Shown here: positions 1 through 9,265 of the stretch, piece by piece
How the letters are laid out: every line of letters starts with the position of its first letter
How positions within the stretch are numbered: the first letter of the stretch is position 1
From: Sphingomonas metalli
Lineage (GTDB): Bacteria > Pseudomonadota > Alphaproteobacteria > Sphingomonadales > Sphingomonadaceae
Direction of reading: 5' to 3'
Assembly (NCBI RefSeq): GCF_014641735.1
Contig: NZ_BMIH01000001.1
Coordinates: 1,189,667-1,253,666 of the forward strand
DNA length: 64,000 nt
Made by a program: the position numbers and the translations under genes
The notes under the pieces: model-generated
Databases searched by the model: none
What the model was told of the DNA's origin: nothing
Seen by the model: only the letters and a program-made list of their open reading frames with translations

Positions 1-158
1 TAGGCGAGCGCGGCGGCGCCGATCAGGCCGACCATCATCGCCATCGGCGCGGACCGGCGCACCGCCGGCTGGGCGAGCACGCCCTTGATCTGCTGGAGCG
101 GATTGGCGAACCGCTCGGGCAGTTCGGCGGCGGGGGTGGTGGTGAGGGCAGTGCTCAT
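1..158 (-). CDS. fliF: Flagellar MS-ring protein FliF (N-terminal part, runs off the window)
   Basis: Only the first 52 codons are inside the window. The peptide starts MSTALTTTPAAELPERF, continues with a stretch like the FliF N-terminus (NPLQQIKGVLAQPAVRR), and then enters a hydrophobic segment (MAMMVGLIGAAALA) that matches the first transmembrane helix. FliF forms the MS-ring of the flagellar basal body in the inner membrane. It lies 3 bases after the fliE stop on the same strand, and fliE-fliF is the usual order. Identity rests on context plus this short match; the C-terminal part is off the left edge. Confidence 0.8.
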   Translation of the reverse strand, partial: MSTALTTTPAAELPERFANPLQQIKGVLAQPAVRRSAPMAMMVGLIGAAALA

Positions 159-161
159 CGA

Positions 162-527
162 TTACACCGGCATGCTCATGATGTCCTTGTAGGCGGACAG
201 CAGTTTGTTTCTGACCTGCAGCGTCGCCTCGAACCCGACCGACGCCTGCTGGCGGGCGAGCATCACCTTGGCGATGTCGACCGTCTCGCCGCGCTCGTAG
301 CTGTCGGACAGGCGGCTGGCCTCGTTCTGGCCGTCGTTGACCGTCTTCAGCGCGCTGTCGAGCGTGTCGGCGAAGCTGACCGGCTTCGCCTCCGCCGCGG
401 GCGCGGCGGCCGGGGCCGGCGCGCTGGCGGCGCGGCCCAGCGCCTGGTTGCGTTCGAGGATCTGGGCCCGCAGCTGCATCACGCGGTCGATCCCGCCGAC
501 GCCGCCCACCCCGCCGACGCCGCTCAT
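162..527 (-). CDS. fliE: Flagellar hook-basal body protein FliE
   Basis: 121 residues, slightly longer than typical FliE (about 100-110). The C-terminal half carries the family signature: VGFEATLQVRNKLLSAYKDIMSMPV closely follows the FliE consensus in which this helix joins the MS-ring to the proximal rod. The N-terminus has a short glycine-rich repeat (GVGGVGGVGG) that is not needed for the fold. The start codon overlaps the stop of the upstream sigma-54 activator gene by 4 bases (ATGA), so the two are probably translationally coupled, and fliF follows after 3 bases. Confidence 0.93.
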   Translation of the reverse strand: MSGVGGVGGVGGIDRVMQLRAQILERNQALGRAASAPAPAAAPAAEAKPVSFADTLDSALKTVNDGQNEASRLSDSYERGETVDIAKVMLARQQASVGFEATLQVRNKLLSAYKDIMSMPV

Positions 528-1858
528 GCGATCGCCTTACGATCGGCGGCGGGGACGATCTCCTCGCCCTGTTCGCGGGCCCGGGCGAGGCGATAGCGCA
601 GCGTCCGCTCCGAGATGCCGAGGCGGCGGGCCGTCTCGATCCGGCTGCCGCCACAGGCGCGCAGCGTGTCGCGGATCGCGGCGAACTCGCTCATCTGCAC
701 GACCTTGCCGAGCGATTCGGGCAGCGCCGGCCCGGCCTCGTGCATCGGCGGCAGTTGCGGCGCCGGCGTGTTCGACGGCGCCGGCAGCGTGCGGGTGAAG
801 GTCATCGTGACCGGCCGGTCGAAGACGATATGGGCGGCGTCGATCGTCTCGCCGCCGGCGAAGAGCAGCGCGCGCTGGATGACATTCTCCAGCTCGCGGA
901 CATTGCCCGGCCAGTCGTGCGCCTTGAGGGTCTCGATCGCCTCGACGGTCGGCCACGGCACCGTCTGCCGGCCGCCCGAATGGCGCAGGATCATCGTTGC
1001 GGCGAGCGCGGGGATATCCTCCGGCCGCTGGGCGAGCGACTTGGTGGTGAGCGGGAAGACGGCGAGGCGGTAGTAGAGGTCGGCGCGGAACCGGCCCGCC
1101 GCCACCTCTGCCTGAAGGTCGCGATTGGCGCAGGCGATGACGCGCACGTCGATCGGCTGGGGCACGGAGGCGCCGATCGGCACCACCTCGCGCTCCTGCA
1201 ACACGCGCAGCAGCTTCGCCTGGAGCGACAGCGGCATCTCGGCGATCTCGTCGAGCAGGATGGTGCCGCCGTCGGCGGCGCGGAAGAAGCCCTCCCCGCC
1301 CGACGACGCGCCAGTGAAGGCGCCCTTCTGGTGGCCGAACAGCAGGGCCTCGAGCATCGTCTCGGGCAGCGCGGCGCAGTTGATCGCGATGAACGGCTTG
1401 CCGGCGCGAGGCGAGTTCGAGTGGATGGTGCGGGCCAGCACCTCCTTGCCGGTGCCGGTCGGGCCGTTGATCAGCACGGTGATATCCGCCTGCGCGACCC
1501 GCTCGGCGAGCGCGAAGAGCGCCAGCGTCTCGGGATCGGCGGCGGTCGGCATCTCCGGCCCGCCGAGCAGCGCGGTGACGAAGGCGTTGCCGACCGCGGC
1601 ATCCCGCGCGTCGAAGGCGATCCGGTGCGGCGCGCCGTCGCGGGCGGGCACGATGTAGCGACCGTCCGGGCCGCTCGGGTCGCCGACCACCAGCGTGCGG
1701 GCGGGCAGCGCCACCGGTTCGCCGGCCGCGACGACGAACAGGTCGCCGGTGCGGGGCGCCGAATCGGCGGCCGCGATGCCGAAGCCCTGGGCCCGCAGCG
1801 ACGAGATCATCGCATAACGGCCCTCATTGATCGCGGCGGACGGGAAGATGGTGCGCAT
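524..1858 (-). CDS. flbD: Sigma-54-dependent flagellar transcription activator (FlbD-like)
   Basis: AAA+ enhancer-binding protein. A Walker A motif (GPTGTGKE), the sigma-54 contact loop GAFTGA, a Walker B region ([12 protein letters not shown]) and an R-finger region (FRADLYYRL) are all visible. The C-terminus is a Fis-type helix-turn-helix ([20 protein letters not shown]). About 100 residues precede the ATPase domain, but they do not show a clear phospho-acceptor receiver pattern, unlike classical FlbD. I chose the ATG at 1858 because AGAGGG lies 5 bases upstream; an in-frame ATG at 1885 would add nine residues. It probably activates the sigma-54 promoters at 9182, 11605 and 11764. Stop overlaps fliE by 4 bases. 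Confidence 0.9.
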   Translation of the reverse strand: MRTIFPSAAINEGRYAMISSLRAQGFGIAAADSAPRTGDLFVVAAGEPVALPARTLVVGDPSGPDGRYIVPARDGAPHRIAFDARDAAVGNAFVTALLGGPEMPTAADPETLALFALAERVAQADITVLINGPTGTGKEVLARTIHSNSPRAGKPFIAINCAALPETMLEALLFGHQKGAFTGASSGGEGFFRAADGGTILLDEIAEMPLSLQAKLLRVLQEREVVPIGASVPQPIDVRVIACANRDLQAEVAAGRFRADLYYRLAVFPLTTKSLAQRPEDIPALAATMILRHSGGRQTVPWPTVEAIETLKAHDWPGNVRELENVIQRALLFAGGETIDAAHIVFDRPVTMTFTRTLPAPSNTPAPQLPPMHEAGPALPESLGKVVQMSEFAAIRDTLRACGGSRIETARRLGISERTLRYRLARAREQGEEIVPAADRKAIA

Positions 1859-2025
1859 GGTTGCCCTCTGTTGTGGGGCCTGCATGCGACATTGGTGGTA
1901 AACCGCCGGTAAACTTCTGCCAGCGGCCGGCAGATATTTTCCGGGCGCGCGGGCCCGGGCGGGCGGGGTGTCCCCTTACGTGCGCGAGGGGCGGCCGGAC
2001 CAGGCGAAACGGCGAAAAATCATCC

Positions 2026-2050
2026 TTAAACCCGGCGGCGGACGGCCGTT
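2026..2050 (+). promoter_or_regulatory. Predicted FliA (sigma-28)-type promoter of the flagellin gene
   Basis: TTAAA at 2026-2030, a 14-base spacer, then GCCGTT at 2045-2050, 67 bases before the flagellin ATG. The same arrangement (TTAAT-N14-GCCGGT) stands before motA. The enteric consensus is TAAA-N15-GCCGATAA, so the -35 agrees well and the -10 keeps GCCG. Assignment to FliA is inferred from its presence before two typical late genes. Confidence 0.6.
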
Positions 2051-2117
2051 CCTTGTCCCGACGGCTCGGCCCTCTGCTCTGGGGGCGGCGGGGAAGCCGT
2101 GAAGACGGAGACCAGAC

Positions 2118-4115
2118 ATGACCGTTATCTCGACCAACACCGCGGCGCTCCGCGCCGCCAATGCCTCGACCTCGGCCGGTTCGGCCCTGTCGACCGCGAT
2201 GGAGCGCCTGTCGACCGGCAAGCGCATCAACTCCGCGAAGGACGACGCCGCCGGCCTCGCCATCGCCAGCCGCATGACCAGCCAGATCAAGTCGATGGCC
2301 GTTGCCGTGCGCAACGCCAATGACGGCATCTCGATGGCGCAGACCGCGGAAGGCGCGCTGGGCGAAGTCACCACGATGCTGCAGCGCATGAAGGAGCTGG
2401 CGACCCAGTCGTCCACCGGCACGCTGGGCAATTCGGAGCGTCAGGCGCTGCAGGCCGAAGTCACGCAGCTGACCAACCAGATCGACGACATCTCGAAGAC
2501 GACGAACTTCAACGGCATCAACCTGCTGGACGGTTCGGCCAAGAACATCCGCCTGCAGACCGGCGTGAATGCGTCCGAGCAGATCAACGTGTCGATGGCG
2601 AGCGTCTCGACCGCGGCGCTGGGCCTGGCGGGCAACCGCATCGAGGGCCAGACCGTCACCGGCCGCGTCGGCGACGTCAGCGGCCTGGCGGTCGACGACA
2701 TCCTGATCAACGGCAAGAACGCGATCGGCAACACCATCACCGGTGCGACCGACGGCGCGAACAAGCTGGCCGAGCAGGTCAACGCCAACACCGCCCAGAC
2801 CGGCGTGTCGGCCACCGCGTTCAACACCCTGAAGAGCGGTTCGATCGCGGCGAGCGGCGTCAGCGCCAACTTCACGATCAACACCGTGAGCGTCACCGGC
2901 GCCAATGCCGATGAGATCGCCAAGAACATCAACCGCGACGTCGCCGGCGTGGTCGCCCAGGTCAACAGCGACGGCACCCTGTCGCTGACCAACGACACCG
3001 GCAAGGACATCGTGATCGGCGGTTCGGACGCGGGCAAGGCGGGCTTCACCGCCGGCACCTATGGCGGCTATGTCGCGATGAACAGCTCGGACGGGAAGAA
3101 CATCGCGGTTACCCGCAACACCAACGGCACCACCGCGGACCTCAAGAAGCTGGGCCTCAACGCCTCGACCGACGGCGCCAGCCAGATCAGCGGCGTCGCG
3201 ACCAAGGACGCGCTGCTCGAGACCGACGACGTCAAGATCAACGGCGTCGCCGTCGGTCCGTCGACCGATGGGTCGGCCGGTTCGAAGGCCGCGGCGATCA
3301 ACGCGATCACCGACAAGACCGGTGTGAAGGCGAGCGCCAGCACCACTGCCACCGTCAAGGTCGACGGCAGCAAGATCGTCGACGGCAACACGCTGGTCAT
3401 CAACAGCGCCACGGTCACGATCACCAAGGCGTCCGGCGCCGCCGGTGCGACCATGGCCGACCTGGTCAAGTCGATCAACGATGCCAACACCGGCGTCGTC
3501 GCCTCGGCTGACACCAAGGGCAACCTGGTGCTGACCTCGGTGTCGGGCAACGACATCACGCTGAAGGAAGGCACGGCCACCGGCCTGCTGCTCGGCGCCA
3601 CGGGGGCCGACGGCTCGACCGCGGTCAAGGCGGGCACCGACACGGCGGCGGTCGCGGGCGACTATGCCACCGGCGGCTCGGGCGTCACCGTCCGCGGCCA
3701 GGTCACGCTGAGCTCAGACAGCGGCGGCGACATCCGCGTCGAGGGCAAGGCTGCCTCGCTCGACAAGGTCGGCCTCGCGGCGCAGGGCGCTTCGACCGAC
3801 GTGGTCGGCGGTCGCCTCAACATCGGCTCGGCGGCGTCGGCCCGTGCGGCGATGGGCGCGATCGACAAGGCGCTGGACATGATCTCCCAGACCCGCGGTA
3901 CGCTGGGCGCCATCCAGAACCGCCTGCAGGTCACGGTCAACAACCTGACCACGACCACCGCCAACCTGACCGACTCGCGCAGCCGCATCGAGGACGCCGA
4001 CTTCTCGACCGAGACGACGGCGCTCGCCAAGGCGCAGATCCTCAGCCAGGCCTCGACCGCGATGCTCGCCCAGGCGAACCAGTCGCAGCAGGGCGTGCTG
4101 AAGCTGCTCCAGTAA
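2118..4115 (+). CDS. fliC: Flagellin, large form with duplicated central domain
   Basis: 665 residues, much longer than the roughly 270-400 usual for alphaproteobacterial flagellins. The N-terminal D0/D1 region (about 1-180) starts [17 protein letters not shown] and contains [20 protein letters not shown]. The C-terminal D0/D1 (about 560-665) contains [21 protein letters not shown] and ends LKLLQ. The middle holds two related units (about 184-352 and 358-557) that share DDI.ING, TGV.A.A, an [16 protein letters not shown] strand, an AD..K.IN....GVVA segment and a final [18 protein letters not shown]. They look like an internal duplication exposed on the filament surface. Exported by the flagellar type III apparatus. 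Confidence 0.95.
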   Translation: MTVISTNTAALRAANASTSAGSALSTAMERLSTGKRINSAKDDAAGLAIASRMTSQIKSMAVAVRNANDGISMAQTAEGALGEVTTMLQRMKELATQSSTGTLGNSERQALQAEVTQLTNQIDDISKTTNFNGINLLDGSAKNIRLQTGVNASEQINVSMASVSTAALGLAGNRIEGQTVTGRVGDVSGLAVDDILINGKNAIGNTITGATDGANKLAEQVNANTAQTGVSATAFNTLKSGSIAASGVSANFTINTVSVTGANADEIAKNINRDVAGVVAQVNSDGTLSLTNDTGKDIVIGGSDAGKAGFTAGTYGGYVAMNSSDGKNIAVTRNTNGTTADLKKLGLNASTDGASQISGVATKDALLETDDVKINGVAVGPSTDGSAGSKAAAINAITDKTGVKASASTTATVKVDGSKIVDGNTLVINSATVTITKASGAAGATMADLVKSINDANTGVVASADTKGNLVLTSVSGNDITLKEGTATGLLLGATGADGSTAVKAGTDTAAVAGDYATGGSGVTVRGQVTLSSDSGGDIRVEGKAASLDKVGLAAQGASTDVVGGRLNIGSAASARAAMGAIDKALDMISQTRGTLGAIQNRLQVTVNNLTTTTANLTDSRSRIEDADFSTETTALAKAQILSQASTAMLAQANQSQQGVLKLLQ

Positions 4116-4122
4116 TCCCGGA

Positions 4123-4168
4123 CCGGCGCCGGCACCTGCCCCCAGGCTGACAGGGGTGCCGGCGCCGG
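4123..4168 (+). repeat. GC-rich inverted repeat after flagellin
   Basis: A perfect 14-base inverted repeat, CCGGCGCCGGCACC at 4123-4136 and its complement at 4155-4168, with an 18-base loop. It starts 7 bases after the flagellin stop. It is not followed by a T-run, so it is more likely an mRNA-stabilising 3' hairpin than the terminator itself. Confidence 0.6.
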
Positions 4169-4188
4169 CCCTTCCACGGGAGGGCAGG

Positions 4189-4226
4189 AACCCCGGCGAC
4201 GTCGCCACCGACGTCGCCGGGGTTTT
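4189..4226 (+). terminator. Rho-independent terminator of flagellin
   Basis: A perfect 16-bp stem (AACCCCGGCGACGTCG at 4189-4204 with its complement at 4209-4224), a 4-base loop CCAC, and TTTT finishing the right arm and tail. It sits between the convergent flagellin gene and the small membrane-protein gene at 4233. Confidence 0.85.
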
Positions 4227-4232
4227 CGCGCG

Positions 4233-4613
4233 TCAGGCGGCCGCGACGGGCAGGAACTTGCCGGTGGTGCGATCGAGCCCGCGCGCGACGACGGCGTCGA
4301 GCGCCGTCACCGCCGCGACGAAGCCGATCGCGCCCCACACCGCGCCGCGCTTCGGACTGGCGCGCAGGGCGAGGCCCAGGCTGGTCAGGTCCATCGCGTC
4401 GCCGGCCAGCCGGTTCCAGATATTGGCCGAGGCCGCGGGCGCGGCGAGGATCGCGGCTCCCGACAGCATCTCGCGCCCGCCAAAGCCGCGCACCACGCCC
4501 TCATGCTCCTCGACGCCGAGCGCGCGGGCGATTCGCCGCGGCGCGATTAGCTCGGCCAGGCCCAGGCCGATCGAGAAGACCCCGAGGCCAAGCGAAAGCT
4601 TCCTGTAAATCAT
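4233..4613 (-). CDS. Small integral membrane protein, unknown function
   Basis: 126 residues. A hydrophobic N-terminus (LGLGVFSIGLGLAELIAP) is followed by RRIARALGV, a central segment with GREMLSGAAILA and a conserved-looking RLAGDAMDL, and a last hydrophobic stretch (AVWGAIGFVAAVTALDAVVA). This resembles the membrane part found in some alphaproteobacterial cyclase/dehydrase-linked proteins (inference). It is transcribed alone, convergent with flagellin, with no obvious link to motility. Confidence 0.7.
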   Translation of the reverse strand: MIYRKLSLGLGVFSIGLGLAELIAPRRIARALGVEEHEGVVRGFGGREMLSGAAILAAPAASANIWNRLAGDAMDLTSLGLALRASPKRGAVWGAIGFVAAVTALDAVVARGLDRTTGKFLPVAAA

Positions 4614-4755
4614 AGACTTAACCCTTCCGTCTGCATGCGGCAGGCAACGGAAGAGCCCGCGTCGCCGTTCCGGGCCGGTCGGTGCGAAGTGGCTGATGCA
4701 GGTCAGGACGGGGGCGGAAGGCCAGGCGGCCGGCAGACCGGCCGCCCGCCTCTCC

Positions 4756-5205
4756 TCATTTGGCCGAGCCGGCGAGCTTCTCGAACTCGGACTTGCGGAC
4801 GTTGAGCATCAGCTGGCCGCCCTTCTTGCCGAAGACATCGGCCGGCACCATCGCCCGCGACGTATCCGACTTGAGCTGGACGCCCTGATCGTTGACCAGC
4901 TCGATCGTGCCGAGGGGCTGACCGGTCATGTCATAGACCGGCGTGCCGGGCGCAAAGTCGGCCGCGGTGGCCGCCACGATCGGCTCGCGTGCCCGCTTGC
5001 GCGCCTTCTTGCCCTCGGGATTGTTGGTGTCGAGCTCGTCGCGGATGTGATCGAGCGCGAATTGCTGGTTGCGCTCGTTGCCCGCCGACCGCGACGTGTC
5101 GTCGCCCAGCGTCGCGGGACCGGGCGCGGAGGTTCCGCTCTGCGCGTGCGCCACGCCGGTGACGAGCAGCGCCGCCGCAGCGGCCATTGCGATCTGCCTT
5201 GCCAT
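4756..5205 (-). CDS. Secreted protein with PRC-barrel-like C-terminus
   Basis: 149 residues with a clear Sec signal peptide (MARQIAMAAAAALLVTGVAHAQ, cleavage after AHA). The mature protein has a charged middle with KARKRARE. The C-terminal part, about 95-149, contains FAPGTPVYDMTGQPLGTIE followed by a short beta-rich stretch (VNDQGVQLKSDTSRAMVPAD) that resembles a PRC-barrel fold. Predicted to be periplasmic. Located between the flagellin region and fliA but with no visible motility motif. Confidence 0.7.
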   Translation of the reverse strand: MARQIAMAAAAALLVTGVAHAQSGTSAPGPATLGDDTSRSAGNERNQQFALDHIRDELDTNNPEGKKARKRAREPIVAATAADFAPGTPVYDMTGQPLGTIELVNDQGVQLKSDTSRAMVPADVFGKKGGQLMLNVRKSEFEKLAGSAK

Positions 5206-5325
5206 GCCATCCTCTCCTCGCCGCCGCGCATCTTCGCGGGCGTGTCCGGGGCCAGCATATCAACGGGCCGGGATTTCGCAAAGGGAGGAGTGATTTAGGG
5301 GGTGGTCCCAGCCTGACCGAACCGG

Positions 5326-5407
5326 CGTCATCCCAGCGAAGGCTGGGATCTTCCGGTTGTCGGGCGAGGCAAGAGCGCTTGAGGCCCCAGCCTTCGCTGG
5401 GGCGACG
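5326..5407. repeat. Palindromic intergenic repeat (family A, short form)
   Basis: Starts CGTCATCCCAGCGAAGGCTGGG and ends CCCCAGCCTTCGCTGGGGCGACG, so each end is a hairpin and the ends mirror each other. It fills most of the gap between the secreted-protein gene and fliA. Relatives lie at 20766, 29601 and 47261. Confidence 0.7.
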
Positions 5408-5440
5408 GCCGAGGCTAAGGGGATCGGGCTGGAGAAGTGC

Positions 5441-6214
5441 CTACCCCCGCATCGCCTTCTTCAGCCGGGCGTGCGCGCTCGCCTTGATCTGGCAGATCCG
5501 CGCCGAGCCGACGCCGAACACCTGGCCGATCTCCTCGAGGTTCAGTTCCTCGACATAATAGAGCTGGATCACCTGCGCCTCGCGCTCGGGCAGGGCGGCG
5601 ATCGCGGCGATCAGCTTCTCGCGCATCTCGCCCTCGGCCAGCTGGGCGAAGGCGTCGGGCGTATCGTCAGCGAACCAGGGCAGGTCGTCGGCATAGACCT
5701 CGTCGATCGAGTCGAACCGCACCGCCTCGGCCGAGACATATTCGCTCCGGAGCCGCTCGACGCTGACGCCGAGCTGCGCGGCGAGCGAGCCCTCGTCGGG
5801 CTTGTGGCCGGTCAGCGCGGTGAGTTTCTGCACCGCCTCCGCATATTGCTTGCGCCGGCGCATCGCGCCGCGGGTGGTGGTCGCCTGGCGGCGCAGCTCG
5901 TCGATCATCGCGCCGCGCAGGCGGGTGGCGAGATAGTGTTTGAACGTGACCTGCCCGCGATCCTCGAACCCGGCCGCGGCCTCGACCAGCGCGACCAGCC
6001 CGACCTGGATCAGGTCCTCGACCTCGACCAGCGTCGACATCGAGCCGTGGACATGCCAGGCGATGCGGCGGACCAGCGGAAGGTGCTGGCGAATCAGCGC
6101 CTCGCCCTCGCCGCGCGGCTTCTGCGCCGGGCGATAGGTCAGCGGGCCGGCGAAATCGCCGGCGGCCGCGGGGGCGGCGCTCTGGAAGGCGCCTTTCATC
6201 GGCTCGGCGCTCAT
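5441..6214 (-). CDS. fliA: RNA polymerase sigma factor FliA (sigma-28)
   Basis: 257 residues, typical FliA length. Sigma-70 region 2 is visible (LVEVEDLIQVGLVALVEAAAGFE, then FKHYLATRLRGAMIDELRR), followed by region 3 and region 4 (LPEREAQVIQLYYVEELNLEEIGQVFGV, with helix-turn-helix ARICQIKASAHARLKK). It directs late flagellar genes and is held by FlgM. The ATG overlaps the flhA stop by 4 bases, so fliA is the last gene of a transglycosylase-flhA-fliA operon under the sigma-54 promoter at 9182-9196. Confidence 0.95.
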   Translation of the reverse strand: MSAEPMKGAFQSAAPAAAGDFAGPLTYRPAQKPRGEGEALIRQHLPLVRRIAWHVHGSMSTLVEVEDLIQVGLVALVEAAAGFEDRGQVTFKHYLATRLRGAMIDELRRQATTTRGAMRRRKQYAEAVQKLTALTGHKPDEGSLAAQLGVSVERLRSEYVSAEAVRFDSIDEVYADDLPWFADDTPDAFAQLAEGEMREKLIAAIAALPEREAQVIQLYYVEELNLEEIGQVFGVGSARICQIKASAHARLKKAMRG

Positions 6215-8295
6215 GCCGCCAGCGCCGCGTGCTGCTGCTGGCTACCGATCACCGCGACTACCTCGACCGCCTTCTCCTCGGGCACCTCGAAGAAGGAGAG
6301 GACCGGCGTGTCGGGCAGGCAGGTGCGCACCAGCTTGCGGATCGCGAGGCGGATGGCGGGCTGCACCACGAGCGCGAAGGGCCTGGCCTCCGCGATCAGC
6401 GGCTGCGCCGCCTCCTGCAAGGCCTCGACGATGCGGCGGCCGAGATCGGGCTCGATGACATGGCGGCGCGCGGTGTCGGCGCGGGCGGCCTGGCCCAGCA
6501 AAGCTTCCAACTGTCCCTCCAGCGTCATGACGCGCAGGGGCTCGCGCACCCCGCACAGCTTCTGGATGATGAGCGGCCCCAGCGCGGGCCGGATCGCCTC
6601 GATCAGTTCCTCGGGATCCTGGCTGCGCGGCGCGACCGCGGCGATGGCGCCGGCGATGCGGCGGAACTCGCGCAGGGGGATGCCCTCCGCCAGCAGACCC
6701 TTGAGCACCTGGGTCAGCTGCGTCAGCGGCAGCGGCGCGGGGGTCAGCGAGGCGACGAGATGCGCGGCCTTCTCCTTCAGCTCGTCGAGCAGGCTCTGCA
6801 CCTCGTCGGGGCCGAGCAGCTCGGCGGCGTTCTGGCCGAGGACATGGTTGAGATGGGTCGCCATCACCGTGCCGGGATCGACCACCAGATAGCCCGCGCC
6901 GGTCGCGACATCGGCGTCGCTGGCCGGGATCCAGATCGCGTCCAGCCCGAAGGTCGGGTCCTTCACCGTCTTGCCGCGCAGCCCGCCGACCGCCTGGCCG
7001 GTGTCGAGCGCCAGCATCTCGTCGGGCGAGATCTGGTCCTCGCCGACGCAGACGCCGCCGATCATGATGCGATAGGTATAGGGCGCCAGGTTGATGTCGT
7101 CGCGGACCCGGCATTGCGGCACGACGAAGCCCAGCTCCTTGGACAGCTGGCGGCGCACCCCGGTGATCCGCCCCATCAGCGGCGCGCCGCGACGCTCGTC
7201 GACCAGCGGCACCAGGCCGTAGCCGATATCGAAATTGACCTGCATCGAATCGGTCACCTCGTCCCAGCCGATCCTGGAGGGATCGGCGGGCGCGGCGCCT
7301 TCCGCTGCCGACGCGGTCGGCTCGACCGGCGGCGGGCGGCGCTCGATCTGGCGCAGCTTCCACGCGGCGAACCCGGCGATCGCGGCGGCGGGCAGGATGA
7401 TGAGGTGCGGCATGCCCGGGAACACGCCGAGCAGCGTCAGGATCACCGCGACCGGCAGCCAGGTGCGCGACGAGCCGAACTGGCTGCCGATCTGGCCGGC
7501 CAGATCCTTCTCCGAGCTGACGCGCGTGACGATCGAGGCGGCGGCGATCGACAGCATCAGCGCCGGCAGCTGGGCGACGAGCGCGTCGCCGATCGCGAGC
7601 AGGATATAGCTCTTGGCCGCGTCGCCGATCGACATGCCGTGGCTGACCGGGCCGAGGATCAGCCCGCCGAGCACGTTGGCGGCGAGGATCAGCATCGCGG
7701 CGACCGCGTCGCCCTTCACGAACTTGGACGAACCGTCCATCGAGCCGTAGAAATCGGCCTCGGTCGAGACCTCGACGCGGCGCTTCTTGGCGTCGTCCGG
7801 CGTGATGAGGCCGGCATTGAGATCGGCGTCGATCGCCATCTGCTTGCCGGGCAAGGCGTCGAGAGTGAAGCGCGCCGAGACTTCCGACACGCGGCCCGCG
7901 CCCTTGGTGACGACGATCAGGTTGATGATCATCAGGATCGCGAAGACGAAGATGCCGACGACATAGTCGCCGCCGATCAGGAAGGTGCCGAACGCCTCGA
8001 TGACATGGCCCGCCGCGCTCTCGCCCTCATGGCCGTGGACCAGCACGATGCGGGTCGAGGCGACGTTGAGGCCGAGGCGGAACAGGGTGGCGAACAGCAA
8101 CACGGTCGGGAAGGCGCTGAAGTCGAGCGGCTTCTGCGCGTTGAGCGCGACCATCAGCACCGCGAGGCTGATCGCGATGTTGGCGACGAAGAAGATGTCG
8201 AGCAGCGCGGCCGGGATCGGCACCACCATCACGACGACGAGGAGCAGGATGGCGAGCGGCAGGGCGCCGCCGCGCAGCTGGGCGAGCATCTTCAT
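6211..8295 (-). CDS. flhA: Flagellar type III export protein FlhA
   Basis: 694 residues, the normal size. The N-terminal half has about eight membrane segments starting LPLAILLLVVVMVVPIPAALL, with the family motif region FATLFRLGLNVASTRIVL near residue 70 and the cytoplasmic FHIPEP-type segment (ALPGKQMAIDADLNAG). The C-terminal half is the soluble substrate/chaperone docking domain. I chose the ATG at 8295 because the open frame upstream of it overlaps the transglycosylase gene and reads as low-complexity shadow sequence. Five bases separate it from that gene, and it overlaps fliA by 4. Confidence 0.96.
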   Translation of the reverse strand: MKMLAQLRGGALPLAILLLVVVMVVPIPAALLDIFFVANIAISLAVLMVALNAQKPLDFSAFPTVLLFATLFRLGLNVASTRIVLVHGHEGESAAGHVIEAFGTFLIGGDYVVGIFVFAILMIINLIVVTKGAGRVSEVSARFTLDALPGKQMAIDADLNAGLITPDDAKKRRVEVSTEADFYGSMDGSSKFVKGDAVAAMLILAANVLGGLILGPVSHGMSIGDAAKSYILLAIGDALVAQLPALMLSIAAASIVTRVSSEKDLAGQIGSQFGSSRTWLPVAVILTLLGVFPGMPHLIILPAAAIAGFAAWKLRQIERRPPPVEPTASAAEGAAPADPSRIGWDEVTDSMQVNFDIGYGLVPLVDERRGAPLMGRITGVRRQLSKELGFVVPQCRVRDDINLAPYTYRIMIGGVCVGEDQISPDEMLALDTGQAVGGLRGKTVKDPTFGLDAIWIPASDADVATGAGYLVVDPGTVMATHLNHVLGQNAAELLGPDEVQSLLDELKEKAAHLVASLTPAPLPLTQLTQVLKGLLAEGIPLREFRRIAGAIAAVAPRSQDPEELIEAIRPALGPLIIQKLCGVREPLRVMTLEGQLEALLGQAARADTARRHVIEPDLGRRIVEALQEAAQPLIAEARPFALVVQPAIRLAIRKLVRTCLPDTPVLSFFEVPEEKAVEVVAVIGSQQQHAALAA

Positions 8296-8300
8296 CGCGC

Positions 8301-9152
8301 TCAGGCCCCCAGCCGCGCGAGCATCATATAGGCGAGCCGCGCGGTATCGGGCGTCGGACGCAGCACGCTGGCGGCCTGTGCCCCGGCCCGCCCGCCGAAC
8401 TTGCCGAGCGTCGAACTGGCCCAGGCGAGCGCATCCTGCGCGCTCTCGCCCGAGCCGGTGACGACGGTGGTGTCGTCGCCCATCGCCAGCGCCTGCGCGG
8501 CGAAGGAGAGGTTGGCGGCGCGCGTCTCGGAGACGCTGTCCGCCCCCTGCCCCAGCTTGCCGGCGAAGCGGCGATAGATCTCGCCGAGCGAACGGGCCGA
8601 GCCGTCCGCCTCGAAGAAGACGCTGCGATTGGCGCGGGCCGCGGAGGGGAAGAGCGCCGCGCCGCTCGCCGAGGGATTGGCCTCCATCGCCGAGAGGAAC
8701 TTCGAGGCGCCGCCGATCCCCAGGAAGTGCGCCATATAGAGGTCGGTACCGGTCGCCTCGCGGCCCAGCGTGGCGGAGATCGCCTGGCCGTTGTCGGCGG
8801 CGTGGCTCGCCGCCATCAGGCTGGCGGTGGCGGGATCGTTGCGCAGGTTCAGGATGGCGCGGCGCGTGGCGGGGTCGGACACGGTGTAGCGGCCCGAGCC
8901 GGTCTGGCTGATCGCGTCCGCGGCCCAGGACAGGCCATGTTCCGCGCCGTGCTTCTTCATCACCGCGAGCCAGCTCGACTCGATGAACTGGTAGAGCCCG
9001 GTCGCCGAGGAACTGCCCGCACGCGCCGAGGCGTTGAGGCCGCTCTCGACCCGCGCCTGGCCCATCAGATAGTCGAAGTCGACGCCCGTGCGCTGGCTGG
9101 CATAGGCGATGGCCGACTGGATGCGGCTGGCATTGACTGGATTGATGCTCAC
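8301..9152 (-). CDS. Flagellar lytic transglycosylase (SLT domain)
   Basis: 283 residues. The N-terminal 150 residues form an SLT-type lysozyme domain: DYLMGQARVESGLN carries the catalytic Glu (E36), followed by SATGLYQFIESSWL and a later AHFLGIGGASKFL. It cleaves peptidoglycan, presumably to let the rod pass the wall. The FlgJ at 18044 lacks a muramidase domain, so this separate enzyme probably supplies it. I chose the GTG at 9152 (GGGGA eight bases upstream) because the predicted sigma-54 start point (about 9170) lies downstream of the alternative ATG at 9185. Confidence 0.88.
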   Translation of the reverse strand: MSINPVNASRIQSAIAYASQRTGVDFDYLMGQARVESGLNASARAGSSSATGLYQFIESSWLAVMKKHGAEHGLSWAADAISQTGSGRYTVSDPATRRAILNLRNDPATASLMAASHAADNGQAISATLGREATGTDLYMAHFLGIGGASKFLSAMEANPSASGAALFPSAARANRSVFFEADGSARSLGEIYRRFAGKLGQGADSVSETRAANLSFAAQALAMGDDTTVVTGSGESAQDALAWASSTLGKFGGRAGAQAASVLRPTPDTARLAYMMLARLGA

Positions 9153-9181
9153 GAATGTCGTCCCCGTTCGGTGACGACACA

Positions 9182-9196
9182 GCAAGGGGCGTGCCA
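9182..9196 (-). promoter_or_regulatory. Sigma-54 promoter of the transglycosylase-flhA-fliA operon
   Basis: On the minus strand the sequence reads TGGCAC-GCCCC-TTGC, a perfect match to the -24/-12 consensus with the correct 5-base spacer. The predicted start is near 9170, leaving an 18-base leader before the GTG at 9152. A pair of inverted CGGCAA/TTGCCG sites lies about 110 bases upstream. Confidence 0.85.
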
Positions 9197-9265
9197 GATT
9201 GCGGCAGGCCCGCCGCGTGCGGCATCAGGCCGCCGGGCGAAAGGATGTTTTCCGGGTCCGCCGGG

